A DNA stretch of 8,672 nt, from contig JABIVN010000520.1 of assembly GCA_018667205.1 (NCBI GenBank), positions 1 through 8,672 on the forward strand, in the 5' to 3' direction. The translations under genes were made by a program, and so were the position numbers. This DNA is from Gammaproteobacteria bacterium (GTDB lineage: Bacteria > Pseudomonadota > Gammaproteobacteria > Pseudomonadales > Azotimanducaceae). The notes below the pieces were generated by a model. It did no database searches, was not told the origin of the DNA, and saw only the letters and a list, made by a program, of their open reading frames with translations. Every line of letters starts with the position of its first letter. Positions within the stretch are counted from its first letter, which is position 1. This document shows positions 6,841 to 8,672 of this stretch, piece after piece.

Positions 6841-7893
6841 TCACGGACACAGCTCCCTTAACATCGCGGTCCAGTCGGGCCCGACCGTCGACCAGGCGTA
6901 CCGCTCCAAAGATAACGGTTCAGCGGTTCGGTGGCTCAAGAAAACATCGACCGCTTCAACCACGGTACCATAACGGTATTTGGCTGGGATATATTCAGGG
7001 TAGCTTAGGGCATCAGGCACAACGGGAATACAGCCCGTTGCCATCGCTTCCTGTATTGCCAAGCCCTGAAACTCCTGATCCGCCGTAGACAAAACAAAGT
7101 CATGCGCAGACAATTTAGCCAAATACACCGCACGGTTCTCAACAAAACCAATCTCCCCCGCGTTGCCGTTGGCATAAAGCATCTCCAGTATTTCATCGAA
7201 CACCGGTGGCTGCTTGGAAAACTGCTGCCCAAAGAGGCTAAGTTCAAAATCCACTTCACGACGTAATAATTCTGTCACTACCTCACACAGTCGACCAGGC
7301 CCCTTGTCGTGTTCCCATCGGTGATTCCAGACGATCTTCAACCGCGCCCCAGGCGGGCCAGAGGATTTGACCGGGTCAATATCCAGGGCTACTGGAACAA
7401 TTGAGGATTTCCGCTCTATGCTGTTAGCAATGCCCGAGGGAACCTCATCCGGCATCCGTCCCAGCAGCTTTTTAGCCCCGGCCAGGAAGGTAGACCGATT
7501 AAATTCACTGTTAAAGCACACCCGGTCCGCACTCAGCGCCGTATAAATACTGGTTAATTGGCGTTCCAGCAGACCCACCGTATTGTCCCCCGGATAGGCA
7601 AACTGGTTTTCATGAAAATAAACGATAGCGGGTACTCTGCTCAAATGCCGGTTCAAACCTCGAAGTGCCGACAGGTCAGTCATCGAGGTCGCGATAATAA
7701 GATCAAAGGACTGTTGTAACGACGGTTTCAGGGCAAAACTCAGTGAGTTACCTCTCTGTCGCCAGCTGAAAAAACGCGGCGGCAAGGTGCATTGGGTAAC
7801 CTCGAATTCATTTGCCAGATAATCGGCAAGGCCTTCACGCCAGAATCCATGGCTAAATCCATCATAGGGAGACAATATCAGAAGTTTTTTCAT
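6841..7893 (-). CDS. GT4-like glycosyltransferase, DUF3524 / tRNA-queuosine alpha-mannosyltransferase (QTMAN/GTDC1) family
   Basis: The 350-residue protein (counted from the ATG at 7893) matches bacterial members of the family that includes animal GTDC1/QTMAN, which attaches mannose to queuosine in tRNA-Asp. The DUF3524 N-terminal domain is recognisable by LSPYDGFSHGFW (7-18), LPPRFFSWRQRGNS (37-50) and YFHENQ (92-97). The C-terminal half is a GT-B nucleotide-sugar domain: NHRWEHDKGP (190-199), with R192 and K197 as probable phosphate contacts, and the E-x7-E pair E274/E282 in EFQGLAIQE. No signal peptide or membrane segment is seen, so it is cytosolic. The bacterial substrate is inferred from homology only; another acceptor is possible. 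An in-frame GTG at 7902 would add three residues, but neither start has a clear Shine-Dalgarno site. It converges on rapA and diverges from the ferredoxin reductase. Confidence 0.85.
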   Translation of the reverse strand: MKKLLILSPYDGFSHGFWREGLADYLANEFEVTQCTLPPRFFSWRQRGNSLSFALKPSLQQSFDLIIATSMTDLSALRGLNRHLSRVPAIVYFHENQFAYPGDNTVGLLERQLTSIYTALSADRVCFNSEFNRSTFLAGAKKLLGRMPDEVPSGIANSIERKSSIVPVALDIDPVKSSGPPGARLKIVWNHRWEHDKGPGRLCEVVTELLRREVDFELSLFGQQFSKQPPVFDEILEMLYANGNAGEIGFVENRAVYLAKLSAHDFVLSTADQEFQGLAIQEAMATGCIPVVPDALSYPEYIPAKYRYGTVVEAVDVFLSHRTAEPLSLERYAWSTVGPDWTAMLRELCP

Positions 7894-7937
7894 AACCACC
7901 ACTATAAAAAACTCATGGTACCCGCATCACGGAAGCT

Positions 7938-7952
7938 CCGGTAGAATACCGG
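7938..7952 (+). promoter_or_regulatory. Candidate -10 element inside a palindrome upstream of the ferredoxin reductase gene
   Basis: CCGGTA (7938-7943), GAA, TACCGG (7947-7952) is a perfect 6-bp inverted repeat. It contains TAGAAT at 7942-7947, one base from the sigma-70 -10 consensus, 27 nt before the ATG at 7975. The -35 region at the expected spacing is poor (TACCCG at 7919-7924). The element could be a repressor site covering the -10, or chance symmetry. Confidence 0.3.
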
Positions 7953-7974
7953 TTCGAAAATTAAGGAATGTAAG

Positions 7975-8672
7975 ATGTCAGGTATCGTGATCATTGGAGC
8001 AGGACAAGCCGCCGGCCAGGCAGCAGCCAGTCTTCGCCAGGCGAAATATGAAGGTTCAATCACTATTTTAGGCAACGAAACACAACCACCCTATCAACGC
8101 CCACCGCTGTCTAAGCAGTATTTATCTGGTGAGTTGGGAATAGATCGCGTGATGGTCCGCCCAGAGAAATTCTACGCGGATCAGAGTATTGCGCTACATA
8201 CGGGAACCCGGGTGGAATCTATTGATCGTTCCACTAAATCAGTCACGACCAGTTCAGGTGATGCATACCAATACGACAAACTACTTATCGCAACAGGCTC
8301 CCGGCCAAGAATTCTAACCATTCCCGGCAGTGACCTATCAGGAATCCACTATCTGCGAACGATTGATGATGTCGACGGCATCCGCACGGCCATGCAGACC
8401 GCGAAAAAGATCTGCATCGTTGGTGGTGGTTACATCGGTCTGGAGGTAGCGGCAGTGGCCGTGACGTCTGGCCTGCAAGTCACCGTATTAGAGATGGAAG
8501 AGCGAATCCTGCAACGGGTCACGACCCCGGAAATGAGCGAGTACTACCATGAACTTCACGCTGGGCGTGGCGTCAATATAAGGGTCAATACCGGCGTGAG
8601 CGGTTTCGAGGGCGAAGGCCACATATCAGCGGTCCTTTGCGGTGATGAAGCCATTGACGCCGACCTTGTCAT
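7975..8672 (+). CDS. FAD-dependent ferredoxin/rubredoxin reductase (NADH-dependent), partial, 3' end outside window
   Basis: The first 232 residues are visible and the frame is open to the window edge. The family, typified by putidaredoxin reductase and similar enzymes, moves electrons from NADH through FAD to a [2Fe-2S] ferredoxin or rubredoxin; full members are usually about 400 residues. Visible landmarks are the FAD dinucleotide motif GAGQAAGQAA at 8-17, RPPLSK at 42-47, the LLIATGSRPR block at 103-112, and the NAD-binding GGGYIGLE at 150-157. An acidic E173 after the second strand (VTVLEME) favours NADH over NADPH. The ATG at 7975 has AAGGA at 7963-7967, a strong ribosome binding site. 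It diverges from the glycosyltransferase gene. The redox partner is not in the window. Nitrite-reductase-like or CoA-disulphide-reductase-like relatives are less likely given the RPPLSK motif. Confidence 0.9.
   Translation, partial: MSGIVIIGAGQAAGQAAASLRQAKYEGSITILGNETQPPYQRPPLSKQYLSGELGIDRVMVRPEKFYADQSIALHTGTRVESIDRSTKSVTTSSGDAYQYDKLLIATGSRPRILTIPGSDLSGIHYLRTIDDVDGIRTAMQTAKKICIVGGGYIGLEVAAVAVTSGLQVTVLEMEERILQRVTTPEMSEYYHELHAGRGVNIRVNTGVSGFEGEGHISAVLCGDEAIDADLV

Noticed and set aside
7975..8672. Truncated pseudogene reading of the last gene
   Set aside because: The frame is open to the window edge with intact motifs; it is cut by the window, not broken.
1..8672. Mobile element, prophage, defence island or toxin-antitoxin system
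   Set aside because: All genes are recognised housekeeping or metabolic families, with no transposase, integrase, terminal repeats or target-site duplications.

Overview
The window looks like ordinary chromosomal DNA of a gammaproteobacterium, probably an aerobic, Pseudomonas- or Oceanospirillales-like lineage. The markers are a separately encoded C-terminal piece of a B12-dependent (class II) ribonucleotide reductase of the Pseudomonas NrdJb type, a full-length RapA/HepA, a DUF1244 protein and a DUF3524-type glycosyltransferase. G+C appears close to half and does not jump between genes. I see no transposase, integrase, phage gene, CRISPR array, tRNA or rRNA. The genus cannot be fixed from this sequence.

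Layout. (1) Positions 1-106 are non-coding and begin with a perfect 14-bp tandem repeat that runs to the left edge. (2) nrdJb and thyA lie on the plus strand 17 nt apart and form a deoxynucleotide-synthesis unit: reduction of ribonucleotides, then dUMP to dTMP. The catalytic partner nrdJa is expected just left of the window. (3) Convergent to them is a tight minus-strand operon read from right to left: a DUF1244 protein, a secreted M20 zinc peptidase, and a GNAT acetyltransferase, with gaps of 3 and 12 nt. The M20 protein has an unusual C-terminal tail made of in-frame 15-bp repeats. (4) Divergent from that operon is rapA, the Swi2/Snf2-type ATPase that recycles RNA polymerase. (5) Convergent to rapA is a GT4-like glycosyltransferase of the tRNA-queuosine mannosyltransferase (QTMAN/GTDC1) family. 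(6) Divergent from it, running off the right edge, is the N-terminal two thirds or so of an NADH-dependent ferredoxin/rubredoxin reductase.

How the genes relate. The nrdJb-thyA pair has an obvious shared purpose. The DUF1244-M20-GNAT genes are almost certainly co-transcribed, but no shared pathway can be read from the sequence. RapA, the glycosyltransferase and the reductase are separate transcription units.

What stands out. There are two independent short-period tandem repeats, one between the presumed nrdJa and nrdJb and one inside the M20 tail. There is also a bacterial homologue of a tRNA-queuosine glycosylase whose role is not settled, and a conserved DUF of unknown function in an operon with a secreted peptidase. 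I found no convincing wholly new multi-gene system.
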